This document shows positions 1 through 9,040 of a stretch of 64,000 bases of DNA, piece by piece (position 1 is the stretch's first letter; every line of letters starts with the position of its first letter). The notes beneath the pieces were generated by a model. It ran no database searches. It was not told the origin of the DNA and worked only from the letters and a program-made list of their open reading frames with translations. Source of the DNA: Halomicroarcula saliterrae (lineage in GTDB: Archaea; Halobacteriota; Halobacteria; Halobacteriales; Haloarculaceae); the NCBI RefSeq assembly GCF_031624395.1, contig NZ_JAMQON010000003.1:186001-250000 (forward strand), written 5' to 3'. The translations under genes were made by a program, and so were the position numbers.

Positions 1-1
1 C

Positions 2-103
2 GTCACCGTCGACGGCGACCTCGTCACGGCCCGGGGCCCGCCCTCCTCGGCCGAGGCCGCCCGGACGCTGCTCGACGAGCTCGGTGTCGAGCAGCCGGCG
101 TAA
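2..103 (+). CDS. C-terminal end of a DJ-1/PfpI-like protein (partial)
   Basis: Only the last 33 codons are inside the window, ending in TAA. The reading frame gives a strand-turn-helix ending of the kind seen in DJ-1/PfpI family proteins: a VDGDLVTARGP segment, then a short loop and a final helix containing LLDELG. In that family this segment closes the glutamine-amidotransferase-like fold. The active-site Cys would lie upstream, outside the window, so the catalytic state and the exact subfamily cannot be judged. Codon use matches its neighbours. The family call rests on this short tail alone. Confidence 0.5.
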   Translation, partial: VTVDGDLVTARGPPSSAEAARTLLDELGVEQPA

Positions 104-228
104 CCAGCCGACAGCGGTCTACCGCGTTCGGCTCGCGGCCGCATCGGGGCCCGAGTCACGCAGTAACGCCCCCGAAACCGCCTATAAGCTGTTTGTAACT
201 TTCTCGCCGGCTGGATAATTGTGAGCAC

Positions 229-1236
229 ATGTCACGCAGAACGACACGGCGGCGGTTACTGCGGCTTACCGGCCTCGCTGGTGTCGCCGCGCTGGCAGGT
301 TGTGGCGGAAACGGTGGGTCGGGCGGTGGCGGTGGGAACCGGCTCTCCTGGCACGCTGGGGGGACCGGCGGGACCTACTTCCCGCTCTCGAACGAGTTCA
401 AGACCGTCGTCGAGGGCCGGACCGACTACACGCTGAACGTCCAGTCAACCGGCGCGAGCGTCGAGAACGTCGGTAACCTCGCCAGCGGTGACGCCGACTT
501 CGCGCTCATCCAGAACGACATCGCCTCCTTCGCGAAGAACGGCACCGGCATCGACGCCTTCGAGGGGAGCCCCGTCGAGAGCCTGCGGGGCGTCGCGACG
601 CTGTACCCCGAGACCATCACCATCGTCACGCTGGGGAGTACCGGCATCACGCAGATGTCGGACCTCTCGGGGGCGACCATCAACACCGGCGACCTCGGGT
701 CGGGGACGCAGGTCAACGCCCTCCAGATTCTGGACGCGGTGGGTATCAGCGACTTCACCGAGCAGAACGCATCCTTCTCGCAGGCGGCCGACCAGCTTCG
801 CAACGGCGACATCGACGCTGCGTTCGTCGTCGGCGGCTGGCCCGTCGGCGCCATCGAGGACCTCGCGAACACCAACGACGTCGTCCTCGTCCCCATCGAG
901 GGGCAGAACCGCCAGTCAGTCAAAGACGCCGCGTCGTGGTTCTCCGACGACACCATCCCGGCGGGCACCTACACTGGCGTCGAGCAGGCTGTCGAGACGG
1001 TCGCGGTGCAGGCCATGATAGCCACGCGGGCGGGGATGGCCGAGGCGACGGTCCGGGAGGTGACCGCGGCCATCTTCGACAACACGGGCGAGCTCACCAT
1101 CAAGACCGACTTCATCACGAAGGACAGCGCTCAGGACGGGATGTCCATCGAGCTCCACCCCGGCGCCGCGGCGTACTTCGGCACCGGGGCAGGCACCGGC
1201 ACCGGCACTGCCACTGGCACCGGCATGGGGAACTGA
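229..1236 (+). CDS. TAXI-family TRAP transporter solute-binding lipoprotein
   Basis: 335 aa. The N-terminus has a twin-arginine signal (RRTTRRRLLRL, residues 3-13) and a lipobox ending at Cys25, followed by a Gly/Ser-rich linker, so the protein is expected to be exported folded by Tat and lipid-anchored outside the cell. The mature part matches TAXI binding proteins: an early GGTGGTYFPL segment, ATG-VENV and LASGDADFALIQND blocks, and a two-lobed periplasmic-binding fold. TAXI proteins capture small organic anions, often dicarboxylates or amino acids such as glutamate, for a TRAP permease. The substrate cannot be read from the sequence. The C-terminus ends in a Gly/Thr-rich tail (about residues 320-335). 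It is the first gene of an operon with DUF1850 and fused-permease genes. Confidence 0.93.
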   Translation: MSRRTTRRRLLRLTGLAGVAALAGCGGNGGSGGGGGNRLSWHAGGTGGTYFPLSNEFKTVVEGRTDYTLNVQSTGASVENVGNLASGDADFALIQNDIASFAKNGTGIDAFEGSPVESLRGVATLYPETITIVTLGSTGITQMSDLSGATINTGDLGSGTQVNALQILDAVGISDFTEQNASFSQAADQLRNGDIDAAFVVGGWPVGAIEDLANTNDVVLVPIEGQNRQSVKDAASWFSDDTIPAGTYTGVEQAVETVAVQAMIATRAGMAEATVREVTAAIFDNTGELTIKTDFITKDSAQDGMSIELHPGAAAYFGTGAGTGTGTATGTGMGN

Positions 1237-1250
1237 CCGCGGGCGCCCAC

Positions 1251-1733
1251 ATGCCCACCGCCCGCACCGTCGCACTTGCCGCCGTCGCACTGGTCGCACT
1301 CGCGGCCGCCCCGGCCGTGCCGACCGGACGCGCCCTCGTCGTCGCGGACGCCGAGACCGGCGAGGCCTACCTGCAAACGCCGGTCGAGAACGGGACCGCC
1401 GTCACCCTCGCGTACACCCACAGCGTCGAGAAGACTCCGGTCAGAGACGTCTACGTCGTCGACGGCGACCGCCTCGTCGCCGCGAGGATGACCTTCGAGT
1501 CCTACGGCTGGGGGTTACCGAGTCGCGCGAACGTCACGCGAGAGGACGGCCGCTTCGTCTCCGACCCGTCCGGGGCCTACCAGCGCATCACCGTCGCGCC
1601 CGGCGACGTCGCCGGCCACAGGCTGCGCGTGGGGAATCGGAGCTACGACCTCGTCGGCCTGACCGACGAGCGCTCGGTCGATATCCACATCACCCGGCGG
1701 TCGGCGGTCGCGGCCGCCGCTGACTCACTATGA
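1251..1733 (+). CDS. DUF1850 protein of a TAXI-TRAP operon
   Basis: 160 aa. The start at ATG 1251 was chosen because it gives a clean N-terminal hydrophobic signal or anchor (residues 5-22) and lies 15 bases after the upstream stop. The family signature YTHSVEKTPV is at about residues 55-64, followed by a FESYGWGLPSR block. DUF1850 proteins are small exported proteins encoded almost only beside TAXI-TRAP transporters. Their molecular role is not established; an accessory role in the transporter is inferred from context. The stop overlaps the permease start as ATGA, indicating translational coupling. Confidence 0.85.
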   Translation: MPTARTVALAAVALVALAAAPAVPTGRALVVADAETGEAYLQTPVENGTAVTLAYTHSVEKTPVRDVYVVDGDRLVAARMTFESYGWGLPSRANVTREDGRFVSDPSGAYQRITVAPGDVAGHRLRVGNRSYDLVGLTDERSVDIHITRRSAVAAAADSL

Positions 1734-4429
1734 CTGGCACACACACCGACGACGACCCGCCAGCCGAATCGGACGATCAGGAAGACGTCGAGGAGATGCT
1801 CCAGGAGATAGAGCGGCGGCGGTCGCTCCAGGGCGTGGCGGCCGTGACAGTCGCCGTCGTCGGCATCTCCTTCTCGCTGTTCCAGATGTGGCTCGCCGCG
1901 AAGGGGTTCGTCCTCTCGGTGACACTGCCCGGCCTCGGCCGGTTCCAGCTCGCGGCGCTCCAGTTGCTCCAGATAAACGCCGTCCACGTGGCCTTCGGAC
2001 TGGTGCTCGCGTTCCTGCTGTATCCCACGTCGACCGGCGACGGCGTGGTGAGCCGCCGGTTCGCGAGCCTCGGAACCCGGACGCGCGAGCGCCTCGGGCC
2101 GGACCACCCCGTGAGCCGCGGCGTCGACACCGTCGGCGACGGGCTGGCCTGGCTCGCCCTGGACCGCGACATGGACCGGGTGACGCCGTTCGACCTGGTC
2201 TTGATAGCTATCTCGGTGCTCGCGGCGTCGTACTTCATCACCGACTTCGCGGAGATACAGCGGATGCGCGCGCTCGGGCTGGAAGCGGGCCGGACGCTCG
2301 TGGAGGTGTATCCGCTGCTTTCGCCCGTCGCGGGGCTGCTCGGTCCGCTCGCCGACACGTCGTACGCGTTCGTTCTGGGGGTGCTGGGCGTCCTGCTCGT
2401 CCTCGAAGCGACCCGACGGGCCATCGGCCTGCCGCTGATGCTCATCGTCGCGGCCTTCGTCGTCTACGCCCGCTACGGCTACCTCATTCCGGGCGGGACC
2501 GCCTACGTCGGCGTCCTCTCTATCCCGCGGCTCGGGTGGAACTCCATCATCCAGAACCTCTGGTACAACACCGAGAACGGCGTCTTCGGGATTCCGGTCA
2601 CCGTCTCGGTGCAGTTCATCTACATCTTCATCCTCTTCGGCGCGTTCCTGGAGATGTCCGGTGCCGGCCAGTGGTTCATCGACCTCGCCTACGGCGCCAC
2701 CGGGACCCGGCGGGGCGGCCCGGCGAAAGCGAGCATCCTCGCCAGCGGGTTCATGGGCACTATCTCGGGCTCCTCTATCGCGAACACCGTTACCACCGGC
2801 GCCTTCACCATCCCGCTGATGAAGCGGTCCGGCTACCGGCCGGAGTTCGCCGGCGGCGTCGAGGCGTCGGCGTCCTCGGGCGGGCAGATACTCCCGCCGG
2901 TGATGGGCGCCGCGGCCTTCCTCATCGTCCAGTACACGGCGACGCCCTTCGCCGACGTCATCATCGCCGCCTCGATTCCCGCCATCGTCTTCTTCTTCGG
3001 CGTCTGGGTGATGGTCCACTTCGAGGCGACGAAGGAGCAGATCGGGGGGCTGGACCCCGCGGAGCTGGTCGACCTCCGCCAGCACCTCCGGAACGGCTGG
3101 TTCTACCTCGTCCCGATCAGCTTGCTGCTGTACTACCTGCTGGTCGCGCGGCTCTCGGTCGCCCGGTCGGCGTGGTTCACACTCATCGCAATCGGGGCGC
3201 TCATCACGCTCGTGGCGGCCTACAGCCACGAGACGCGGGGGCGGTTGCTCGGGCTGCTCGGGCTCCTGTTCGCGGGGACCCTCCTCGCCCAGTACCTCGC
3301 CGGCGCGGGCGTCCTCGGGGCGCTGCTGGGCGGTGGCTCCGGCGGCCAGTCGCTGCGAGCCGCCTTCGCGGCCACCGTCGGCTCGCTGGGCGGCATCGCC
3401 ATTACGGCCGGCGTGCTCACGCTCGCCACGCACCCGTACATCGACGCGCACGTCCTCGACTTCGACGATGCGGTCGACAACGCTGCCGAGCGCACCGCGA
3501 GAGTCGTCGGCAGCCCCTCCCTGACCGGCAACGGGCTCTACCGGCTGGGCACCTTCCTCGGGAAGTCGATGGAGAGCGGCGCGCGGACGGCGGTGCCGGT
3601 CGTCGTCGCCGTCGCCGCCGCTGGCATCATCCCCGGCGTCATCAGCGTCTCCGGACTGGGGCCGAACCTCGTCGCGCTCATCCGGGCGGTCGCCGGCGGC
3701 TCGCTCGTCCTGCTCTTGCTCGTGACCGCCGTCGCCTCCATCATCCTCGGGATGGGGATGCCGACGACGGTGACCTACATCATCCTGGTCTCGCTGCTCG
3801 CGCCCGCGCTGGTCACCTTCGGCGTCCCCGAGCTGGCGGCGCACCTGTTCATCCTCTACTTCGGCGTCATCGCCGACATCACACCGCCGGTGGCGGTCGC
3901 GGCCTACGCGGCCGCCGGGGTGGCCAAGTCGGACGCCTTCCAGACCGGTATCGAGGCGTTCTCGCTGTCGCTGAACAAGGCCATCGTCCCGTTCGCGTTC
4001 ATCCTCGCGCCGGGTATCGTCCTGCTCCGTCCCACGGAGCCCGGCAGCCAGATCTACCGGGTCGTCAGACTGTCGGACTTCGCCGACCCGGGCTTTGCCA
4101 TCTTCGAGGTCGCCATCCCGGTCATCGGGGTGTTCGTCGGCGTCGTGGCGCTGGCGGCGACGGTCATCGGCTTCGTCTCCGCGCCGGTCGCCCGGAGCCG
4201 GCGGGTGGCCTTCGCCGTGAGTTCACTGCTGTTGATGGCCCCCGGGCTGGCCGTCTCGGGGACCTACGACGTCCTCGGGTTCATCGGCATGGGCGGCGGC
4301 GAGATGACGCTCCTGCTGGACGTGGCGTTGCGGGCCGCGGGGCTGGCGCTCTTTGCCGTCCTGCTGGCCGAGAACCGTCGGCAGTCGGAGGGCGTCACCG
4401 AAACGACCGGGAGCCCCGAGCCCGCGTGA
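1730..4429 (+). CDS. TRAP transporter fused permease (small plus large membrane subunits)
   Basis: 899 aa polytopic membrane protein joining the small 4-helix and large 12-helix TRAP permease subunits in one chain, the arrangement normal for TAXI systems. After a charged cytoplasmic N-terminus come hydrophobic helices throughout. Two inverted-repeat transport segments of the DctM type are visible, one around residues 340-400 (GFMGTISGSSIANTV, then GGQILPPVMGAAAF) and the other near residue 674 (GMGMPTTVTYII). TRAP systems are secondary transporters driven by an ion gradient, probably Na+ here given the salty habitat. It starts within the DUF1850 stop codon, so the three genes make one transport unit. 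Confidence 0.93.
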   Translation: MTGTHTDDDPPAESDDQEDVEEMLQEIERRRSLQGVAAVTVAVVGISFSLFQMWLAAKGFVLSVTLPGLGRFQLAALQLLQINAVHVAFGLVLAFLLYPTSTGDGVVSRRFASLGTRTRERLGPDHPVSRGVDTVGDGLAWLALDRDMDRVTPFDLVLIAISVLAASYFITDFAEIQRMRALGLEAGRTLVEVYPLLSPVAGLLGPLADTSYAFVLGVLGVLLVLEATRRAIGLPLMLIVAAFVVYARYGYLIPGGTAYVGVLSIPRLGWNSIIQNLWYNTENGVFGIPVTVSVQFIYIFILFGAFLEMSGAGQWFIDLAYGATGTRRGGPAKASILASGFMGTISGSSIANTVTTGAFTIPLMKRSGYRPEFAGGVEASASSGGQILPPVMGAAAFLIVQYTATPFADVIIAASIPAIVFFFGVWVMVHFEATKEQIGGLDPAELVDLRQHLRNGWFYLVPISLLLYYLLVARLSVARSAWFTLIAIGALITLVAAYSHETRGRLLGLLGLLFAGTLLAQYLAGAGVLGALLGGGSGGQSLRAAFAATVGSLGGIAITAGVLTLATHPYIDAHVLDFDDAVDNAAERTARVVGSPSLTGNGLYRLGTFLGKSMESGARTAVPVVVAVAAAGIIPGVISVSGLGPNLVALIRAVAGGSLVLLLLVTAVASIILGMGMPTTVTYIILVSLLAPALVTFGVPELAAHLFILYFGVIADITPPVAVAAYAAAGVAKSDAFQTGIEAFSLSLNKAIVPFAFILAPGIVLLRPTEPGSQIYRVVRLSDFADPGFAIFEVAIPVIGVFVGVVALAATVIGFVSAPVARSRRVAFAVSSLLLMAPGLAVSGTYDVLGFIGMGGGEMTLLLDVALRAAGLALFAVLLAENRRQSEGVTETTGSPEPA

Positions 4430-4555
4430 TACCGCCGGCCGGACGGTCGTCGCGAGCTTCGCCGGCCCGTGCGCGGCGTCCGCTCGAAACGGGACAGCCG
4501 GCAGTACGACCGGCGCGCCGTCAACGTTTACTCCCCACCCGCCGAGAGCCACCGT

Positions 4556-5233
4556 ATGGCACTCGAACGGCGCGGTGACGCCTCGCTGGTCACACACGCG
4601 CTCGCGAAGGACGAACTCTCCCGGCTGCGCGAGAAGGACACCGAACAGGTCGAGTTCCGGAAGGGGCTGGTCCGGCTGGGTCGCCTCTGTGGTTACGAGA
4701 TAATCGACGGGCGCATGGAGACCGAGTACGTCGAAATCGAGACGCCCCTGACCACGACGATGGGCGAGCGGGTGACGGGGCTGGACGACGTGGTCATCGT
4801 CAACGTCCTCCGGGCGGCGACGCCGTTCGTCGAAGGGCTGTTGAAGGCGTTTCCCCGGGCCCGGCAAGGCGTCATCTCGGCGAGCCGCGACGAGTCGGCT
4901 GGGATGGACGAGGACGGCGAGTTCCCCATCTCCGTCGACTACGTCAAGCTCCCCGACATCGGTCCCGACGACACCGTCATCGTCGCCGACCCGATGCTGG
5001 CGACCGGGTCGACGATGACCGCCGTGCTGGACCACATCACCGGGGCGGGCGGCGACCCCGACCACCTCGTCGTCCTCTCGGCGGTGGCCGCCCCGCCCGG
5101 CATCGTCCGCGTGAGCGAGGCGTTCCCCGACGTGGACCTGCTGACCGTCGCTATCGACGACGAGCTCGACGAGGAGGGCTTTATCGTCCCCGGACTTGGC
5201 GACGCGGGCGACCGGGCGTTCCGGACGACCTGA
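4556..5233 (+). CDS. upp: uracil phosphoribosyltransferase
   Basis: 225 aa, the usual length for Upp. It converts uracil and PRPP to UMP in the cytoplasm (pyrimidine salvage). The PRPP-binding loop [13 protein letters not shown] lies at about residues 141-153, and [20 protein letters not shown] and the C-terminal [11 protein letters not shown] uracil-binding block are clear. ATG 4556 was preferred because the extra N-terminal residues of the longer open frame have no Upp character. It is separate from the TRAP operon (126-base gap), and a possible TATA-like AACGTTTACT stretch lies about 30 bases upstream. It is convergent with the YigZ gene. Confidence 0.95.
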   Translation: MALERRGDASLVTHALAKDELSRLREKDTEQVEFRKGLVRLGRLCGYEIIDGRMETEYVEIETPLTTTMGERVTGLDDVVIVNVLRAATPFVEGLLKAFPRARQGVISASRDESAGMDEDGEFPISVDYVKLPDIGPDDTVIVADPMLATGSTMTAVLDHITGAGGDPDHLVVLSAVAAPPGIVRVSEAFPDVDLLTVAIDDELDEEGFIVPGLGDAGDRAFRTT

Positions 5234-5432
5234 GGGGAGCGCCGGCCCCGTCGGCAGCTCGCTACAGCGGCTCCGCCGAGTCGAAACGGTTTTTGTGTGG
5301 GTCCGATTATGACGGATATCCCGTCGACCAGCCGAACCGCAAACCCCCTTTCTTCCGCTGGAAACCGACAGACAGCGCCGGTTTTTCTCTCCACCCGAAA
5401 CTCAGTTCGCTGAGAGCATGACCGGGGTGCTC

Positions 5433-5517
5433 ATACTGTTGGCTGTAACTTCGTGAAGATATTCGCCACCCCGGGGTGGCGAAATCGGTCACGTGATTAC
5501 AGCCGACAGTATCAGTA
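5433..5517. repeat. 80-bp imperfect palindrome, copy 1 of a dispersed repeat
   Basis: Positions 5433-5512 form two 40-base arms with no loop. The outer 16 bases differ at one position, and 31 of 40 positions match overall; the centre is CGCCACCCCGGGGTGGCG. The end on the YigZ side runs directly into the YigZ stop: on the minus strand CTACTGA is followed at once by TACTGTCGGCTGTAATCACG. Copy 2 at 14457-14542 aligns over its whole length and abuts a stop in the same way. It lies between the convergent upp and YigZ genes, so it could serve as a two-way terminator, a REP-like element or a non-autonomous mobile element. Confidence 0.85.
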
Positions 5518-6111
5518 GTCGATGTCGGCTCGGCCGCTGGTCGCGCTGCGAATCCGGTCCCGGAGGTCGCTCGCCTCGGCCGTCGGCAACCGGACTGAAA
5601 ACGTCACCTCGGCCCCGTACTCGGCCGAAAAGTCCACATCGGCCGACTCCAGCAGGCTCCGCACGCTGCCCGAGTCGTCGTATTCGACGGTGACGGTGAA
5701 CCGCTCGTGTGGGACCGACTCGACGACGCCGGCGGCGTCGACGGCGTCTTTGACCGACCGCGAATACGACCGGGCCAGCCCGCCCACGCCGAGGTTCGTC
5801 CCGCCGTAGTAGCGGGTGACCACGGCGGCGACGTTCTCGATGTCCCGTTGCTGGAGCACGTTCAGGGCCGGCTTGCCGGCGCTCCCGCTGGGTTCGGCGT
5901 CGTCGCTCGAATACTCCCGGAACGGTTCGGCCCGCACCCGATACGCCGGGACGTTGTGGGTGGCGTCGGCGTACTGCTCGCGTATCTCGTCGACGAACGC
6001 CTCGGCCTCGGCGACGGTCTCGGCTGGCGCGACGTGGCCGATGAACTCCGAGCCCTGCACCTCGAAGCTCGCGGCGGCGCGCTCGGCGACGGTCCGGAAA
6101 CTCTCTGCCAC
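5512..6111 (-). CDS. YigZ/IMPACT family protein
   Basis: 199 aa from a GTG start, close to the usual length of about 200 for the family. The longer open frame upstream was rejected because it overlaps the ferredoxin gene and has no family similarity. The UPF0029/IMPACT signature RYYGGTNLGVGGLARSY lies near residues 97-113, preceded by the GSEFIGHVAP opening and the AYR segment. The second half has the ferredoxin-like C-terminal domain. In eukaryotes IMPACT modulates GCN2; the role of the prokaryotic proteins is unclear. The last codons and stop (TAC TGA) lie against the 80-bp palindrome. It is convergent with upp. Confidence 0.88.
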   Translation of the reverse strand: MAESFRTVAERAAASFEVQGSEFIGHVAPAETVAEAEAFVDEIREQYADATHNVPAYRVRAEPFREYSSDDAEPSGSAGKPALNVLQQRDIENVAAVVTRYYGGTNLGVGGLARSYSRSVKDAVDAAGVVESVPHERFTVTVEYDDSGSVRSLLESADVDFSAEYGAEVTFSVRLPTAEASDLRDRIRSATSGRADIDY

Positions 6112-6142
6112 ACCGGTGGTTCGCCCGACGGCCGCATAGCCC

Positions 6143-6496
6143 TTATTCTTGCTCGCCGCGCGAGGCGGCGTCGGGGTCGCGGCTACCCCACAGCCGCTTG
6201 TCGAGCAGTCGGACGCGCATCCCCGCCCGGACGCGAATCTGACAGGACAGCCGCGGGTAACCAAAACGCTCCGCGAGGTCGTCGTGCCAGTGGTCCGGGT
6301 CGGACGGCTCGGCCAGCCGGACGCCACAGGTGGCACAGAGCCCGTTGCCGCCGCAGTTGAGCCGGCGGGCGTAACGGCCGTGGGGCGAGAGACCGGCATC
6401 GAGGAGGGCGTCGCGGAGAACACTCCCCGCCGGCGCGGTCAGCTCCTCGACCGAGCCGTCGGGCAGTTCGACGGTGATGGTGACCGGGTGCGCCAT
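6143..6496 (-). CDS. 2Fe-2S ferredoxin
   Basis: 117 aa soluble electron carrier. Cluster ligands are Cys48, Cys54 and Cys57 in NCGGNGLCATC (spacing C-x5-C-x2-C) and Cys85 in RLSCQ, a spacing closer to adrenodoxin/Isc-type than plant-type ferredoxins. The N-terminal half is a beta-grasp fold (VTITVELPDGS). The start ATG overlaps the stop of the ACT-domain gene as ATGA, so the two are translationally coupled. The redox partner cannot be told from the context. Confidence 0.9.
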   Translation of the reverse strand: MAHPVTITVELPDGSVEELTAPAGSVLRDALLDAGLSPHGRYARRLNCGGNGLCATCGVRLAEPSDPDHWHDDLAERFGYPRLSCQIRVRAGMRVRLLDKRLWGSRDPDAASRGEQE

Positions 6497-6999
6497 CAGG
6501 CCAGTTCGATAGTCCGGACGAACGCCATCTCGCGCAGTTCGTTGATGAGGTCGCCGGGCAGCGCCTCGTCGGTGATGACGTAGAGCCGGGGGTCGTCGGT
6601 GAACTCCGGGTCCTCGCTGAGCACCTGCCGGATGGAGATGTCGCGCTCGGCGATAGCGGCCGTCACCCGCGAGACGATACCGGACTCGTCGGCCGCCCGC
6701 ACGGAGATGGTGATAGCGGTGAGGTCGAGCACCGGCGCGAGGTCCAGCAGACTGGGAACGGCGGAGATGTTCCGGAAGATGCGCCGCAGCTCGTCGTCGG
6801 CGAGGATAGCGTCCGTCGTGGCGTTGACGACCCGGCGGTCGACGCCGACCTCGCGGGCGATGCCGGTGTTGGGAATCTCGATGCCGCCCGAGACCACCCG
6901 CCCCTCCTCGTTGACCGAGAACCCCCGTTCGAGCAGCAGGCGGATGACGGCCTGCTGGCCCGGAGAGTCCTCGAACTTCTCCATAATCTCGTCGAACAT
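6496..6999 (-). CDS. ACT-domain regulator of amino acid metabolism (COG2150-like)
   Basis: 167 aa. The N-terminal half (about residues 38-66) holds a helix-turn-helix-like segment, NTGIAREVGVDRRVVN. The C-terminal half, from about residue 93, is an ACT domain (ITISVRAADESGIVSRVTAAI) expected to bind an amino acid. The domain order matches the archaeal COG2150 family of predicted amino-acid-responsive regulators. ATG 6999 is chosen because the family begins with a MFDEIMEKFEDSPGQQ-type helix, whereas the longer frame adds unrelated sequence. Its targets are unknown. It is coupled with the ferredoxin gene downstream. Confidence 0.85.
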   Translation of the reverse strand: MFDEIMEKFEDSPGQQAVIRLLLERGFSVNEEGRVVSGGIEIPNTGIAREVGVDRRVVNATTDAILADDELRRIFRNISAVPSLLDLAPVLDLTAITISVRAADESGIVSRVTAAIAERDISIRQVLSEDPEFTDDPRLYVITDEALPGDLINELREMAFVRTIELA

Positions 7000-7039
7000 G
7001 GGAGACCAATCGTGAGCAGTGCGTTTCGCTCTTGGGGTC

Positions 7040-7978
7040 CTAGAATTCGAAGGTGTCAGACGAGACAGTAAACACGATCCGCTTGCCCTGCTGTTCGAGA
7101 CTCTCCAGAGTCTGGTCGGCGTCGGGTGCGTCCGCCCGTATCTCGTCCTCGTTGTTTTCGAATACCTCCGCAGCTCTGCTCTCGGAGTCAAACATCAGGT
7201 GGGCCGTGATGGTCGCGCCGCCGCCGCTGGCCGCGTTGATAGCGATCCCGCTTCGGGGGACGCTGACCGACAACGAGTCGACGAACGAACCGGACTGGAC
7301 ACCGGAGAGCGTCCCAGAGCTGACCACCGAGAGCAGCGTCTCCCAGCCCGTCCCGGCTGCATCGATAGACTGGGTGCCCCCGAATCGCGTGTCCAGCACC
7401 GTCTGGTAGTTGCTCGTGACGATAGCGTCCGGCCCCCAGGCGAGCCCATCGTAGACGGTGGACCCCTGATACGACTCGGTGTCCGACTCCGAGACCCCGA
7501 GGTTCGAACGAATCTCGTCCTGGTCGAACGTCCCCGTCAGAAAGACGAGCCCGGAATCGTCCGACCGTTCCATCCCGCCAAGATAGTCGATGTCCGACTG
7601 TTCGATACCGAACGTGTCGGCGATGTCTTGTATCTCGTAACGCTCGTACTCCGCCTGCGGGAACTCCGCTCGCGCCCCCTGTACGTCGAGCGCAAATGTC
7701 TCCGCAGTGCCCGAGACGACCGGGTCGGACGGAATCCACTGGGCCCAGGCAGGCGTGTCGGTCTGCCCGCCAGTCCCTGTCTCTCCGCTGCTCTCGGGCT
7801 GTTCGTCGGTCTCTCCGTCACTCTCGGTCTGTGTCCCAGTCTCGGTGCCCGTCGACTGACTGGTGGCAGTCCCGGTCCCCGACTCCGGGTCGCCGAGACG
7901 GAGACAGCCAGCCATCGCACCGACACCGGCGCCCCCGAGCCCGGTGAGTAGTGCCCGCCGCGACTGTCGCTGTGTCAT
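7040..7978 (-). CDS. Tat-exported lipoprotein of unknown function
   Basis: 312 aa. The signal is RRALLTGLGGAGVGAMAGC: twin arginine at residues 7-8 and lipobox Cys at 25, then a long Thr/Ser/Gly/Glu-rich linker up to about residue 85. The remaining folded part is acidic, mixed alpha/beta and without a motif I recognise. It resembles haloarchaeal hypothetical lipoproteins that lie on the outer face of the membrane. The start is supported by a TATA-like box 25-30 bases upstream (8001-8010), so the mRNA is probably leaderless. No operon partner: the small frame upstream is doubtful and hisB lies beyond it. Confidence 0.8.
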   Translation of the reverse strand: MTQRQSRRALLTGLGGAGVGAMAGCLRLGDPESGTGTATSQSTGTETGTQTESDGETDEQPESSGETGTGGQTDTPAWAQWIPSDPVVSGTAETFALDVQGARAEFPQAEYERYEIQDIADTFGIEQSDIDYLGGMERSDDSGLVFLTGTFDQDEIRSNLGVSESDTESYQGSTVYDGLAWGPDAIVTSNYQTVLDTRFGGTQSIDAAGTGWETLLSVVSSGTLSGVQSGSFVDSLSVSVPRSGIAINAASGGGATITAHLMFDSESRAAEVFENNEDEIRADAPDADQTLESLEQQGKRIVFTVSSDTFEF

Positions 7979-8000
7979 GGTTTGGTGTGATTGCCAATCA

Positions 8001-8010
8001 GTATAAATTT
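8001..8010 (-). promoter_or_regulatory. TATA-like box of the lipoprotein gene
   Basis: On the minus strand this reads AAATTTATAC, an AT-rich island in GC-rich DNA, centred about 27 bases before the ATG at 7978. The spacing is that of a haloarchaeal TATA element driving a leaderless transcript. Confidence 0.6.
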
Positions 8011-8048
8011 TCTTTATTGAGATCAGAATTATCGCGTTGCAGCGCCAG

Positions 8049-8267
8049 TCACCCGAACATAGCGGGACGCACCGGTTCGGGACCGGACTGGAAATCGAGC
8101 GTGTCCTGTTCGGTGGCGACGACGAGCCGGCGTCCCCGCTGTTCGATACGCCGGACAGCTCCCGAACTGCTCGGTGAGCGTCGGTCGGTGTCGTAGACAG
8201 TGCCGGCCTGGAACTCGGAGACGAAGAGACACTGCGCCAGAAGTGCTCGGTACCGCGTCGAACGCAC
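8049..8267 (-). CDS. small hypothetical protein, 72 aa
   Basis: Open frame from a GTG start, lying downstream of hisB on the same strand (31 bases after the hisB stop). Codons end mostly in G or C, as in real genes here, and the predicted chain has beta-like stretches (RRLVVATEQDTLDFQ), which supports a real coding region. I recognise no family and see no Cys pair, signal or membrane segment. It could equally be the remnant of a longer gene. Confidence 0.42.
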   Translation of the reverse strand: MRSTRYRALLAQCLFVSEFQAGTVYDTDRRSPSSSGAVRRIEQRGRRLVVATEQDTLDFQSGPEPVRPAMFG

Positions 8268-8298
8268 GTCTCGTCCGTCGACACCACCGTGAGACAGC

Positions 8299-8886
8299 CT
8301 ACAGTTCGCCTTTCGTGCTGGCCACGTCGCTGCGCCGTTCGTCGATACGGGTCGCGTCGTCCAGCGCTCGGGCGAGCCCCTTGAACAGCGCCTCTATCTC
8401 GTGGTGGGCGTTCTCGCCCTCGACGGCACAGTGCAGCGTCAGTCCCGCGTTCGTCGCCAGCGAGCGCCCGAAGTGGCCGGCCATGTCGCTGGTCATCCCG
8501 CCGACCTCCGCTTGCGAGAACGCCCCGTCGAACTCGTAGTACGGTCGCCCGGAGATGTCGACGACGACGCTCGCGACGGCCTCGTCGAGGGGCACCTTCC
8601 GGTCGGCGAAGCGGACGATACCGCGCTTCTCGCCGAGCGCCTCGGTAAAGGCCTCACCGAGCGTGATGGCCACGTCCTCGACGGTGTGGTGGTCGTCGAT
8701 TTCGAGGTCGCCGTCACACTGGACGGTGAGGTCGAACAGGCCGTGTGTCGAGAAGGAGTCCAGCATGTGGTCGAAAAAGCCGATGCCGGTGTCGACCGTC
8801 GAGTCGCCGTCGCCGTCGACGTCGAGGGTCACCTCGATGTCCGTCTCGGCCGTCTCGCGTGTCACGGCCGCCGTGCGGTCGGTCAT
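8299..8886 (-). CDS. hisB: imidazoleglycerol-phosphate dehydratase
   Basis: 195 aa, the normal size of the single-domain enzyme. It dehydrates imidazole glycerol phosphate to imidazole acetol phosphate in histidine synthesis. Metal-binding and catalytic blocks are intact: [14 protein letters not shown] (residues 36-49), DDHHTVED (64-71), and later GHFGRS and [13 protein letters not shown]. No other his genes are adjacent, as is common in haloarchaea, where they are scattered. It is divergent from udk across 236 bases. Confidence 0.96.
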   Translation of the reverse strand: MTDRTAAVTRETAETDIEVTLDVDGDGDSTVDTGIGFFDHMLDSFSTHGLFDLTVQCDGDLEIDDHHTVEDVAITLGEAFTEALGEKRGIVRFADRKVPLDEAVASVVVDISGRPYYEFDGAFSQAEVGGMTSDMAGHFGRSLATNAGLTLHCAVEGENAHHEIEALFKGLARALDDATRIDERRSDVASTKGEL

Positions 8887-9040
8887 ACCCGGACTCTCGC
8901 GGGCCGGCTATTTGGGGGTTTTGTCCGCTGTGAATCGTTTTCCGTGCCACCGGGTCTGAGCCCGAAGTCCACCCGCCGGCACGCGCGGGGCAGAGCGGCA
9001 GACGGTCGGCGCGCCACCCGCGTGTCAGTGGCCGTCCGGA

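Noticed and set aside
1643-3844. Very long open frame on the minus strand opposite the TRAP permease
   Set aside because: It is an Arg/Asp/Gly-rich shadow typical of the antisense frame in GC-rich haloarchaeal genes; the plus-strand frame has clear transporter motifs and membrane helices.
1888-4578. Second long plus-strand frame within the TRAP permease
   Set aside because: Arg/Pro/His-rich composition with no motif; a frame shadow of the permease.
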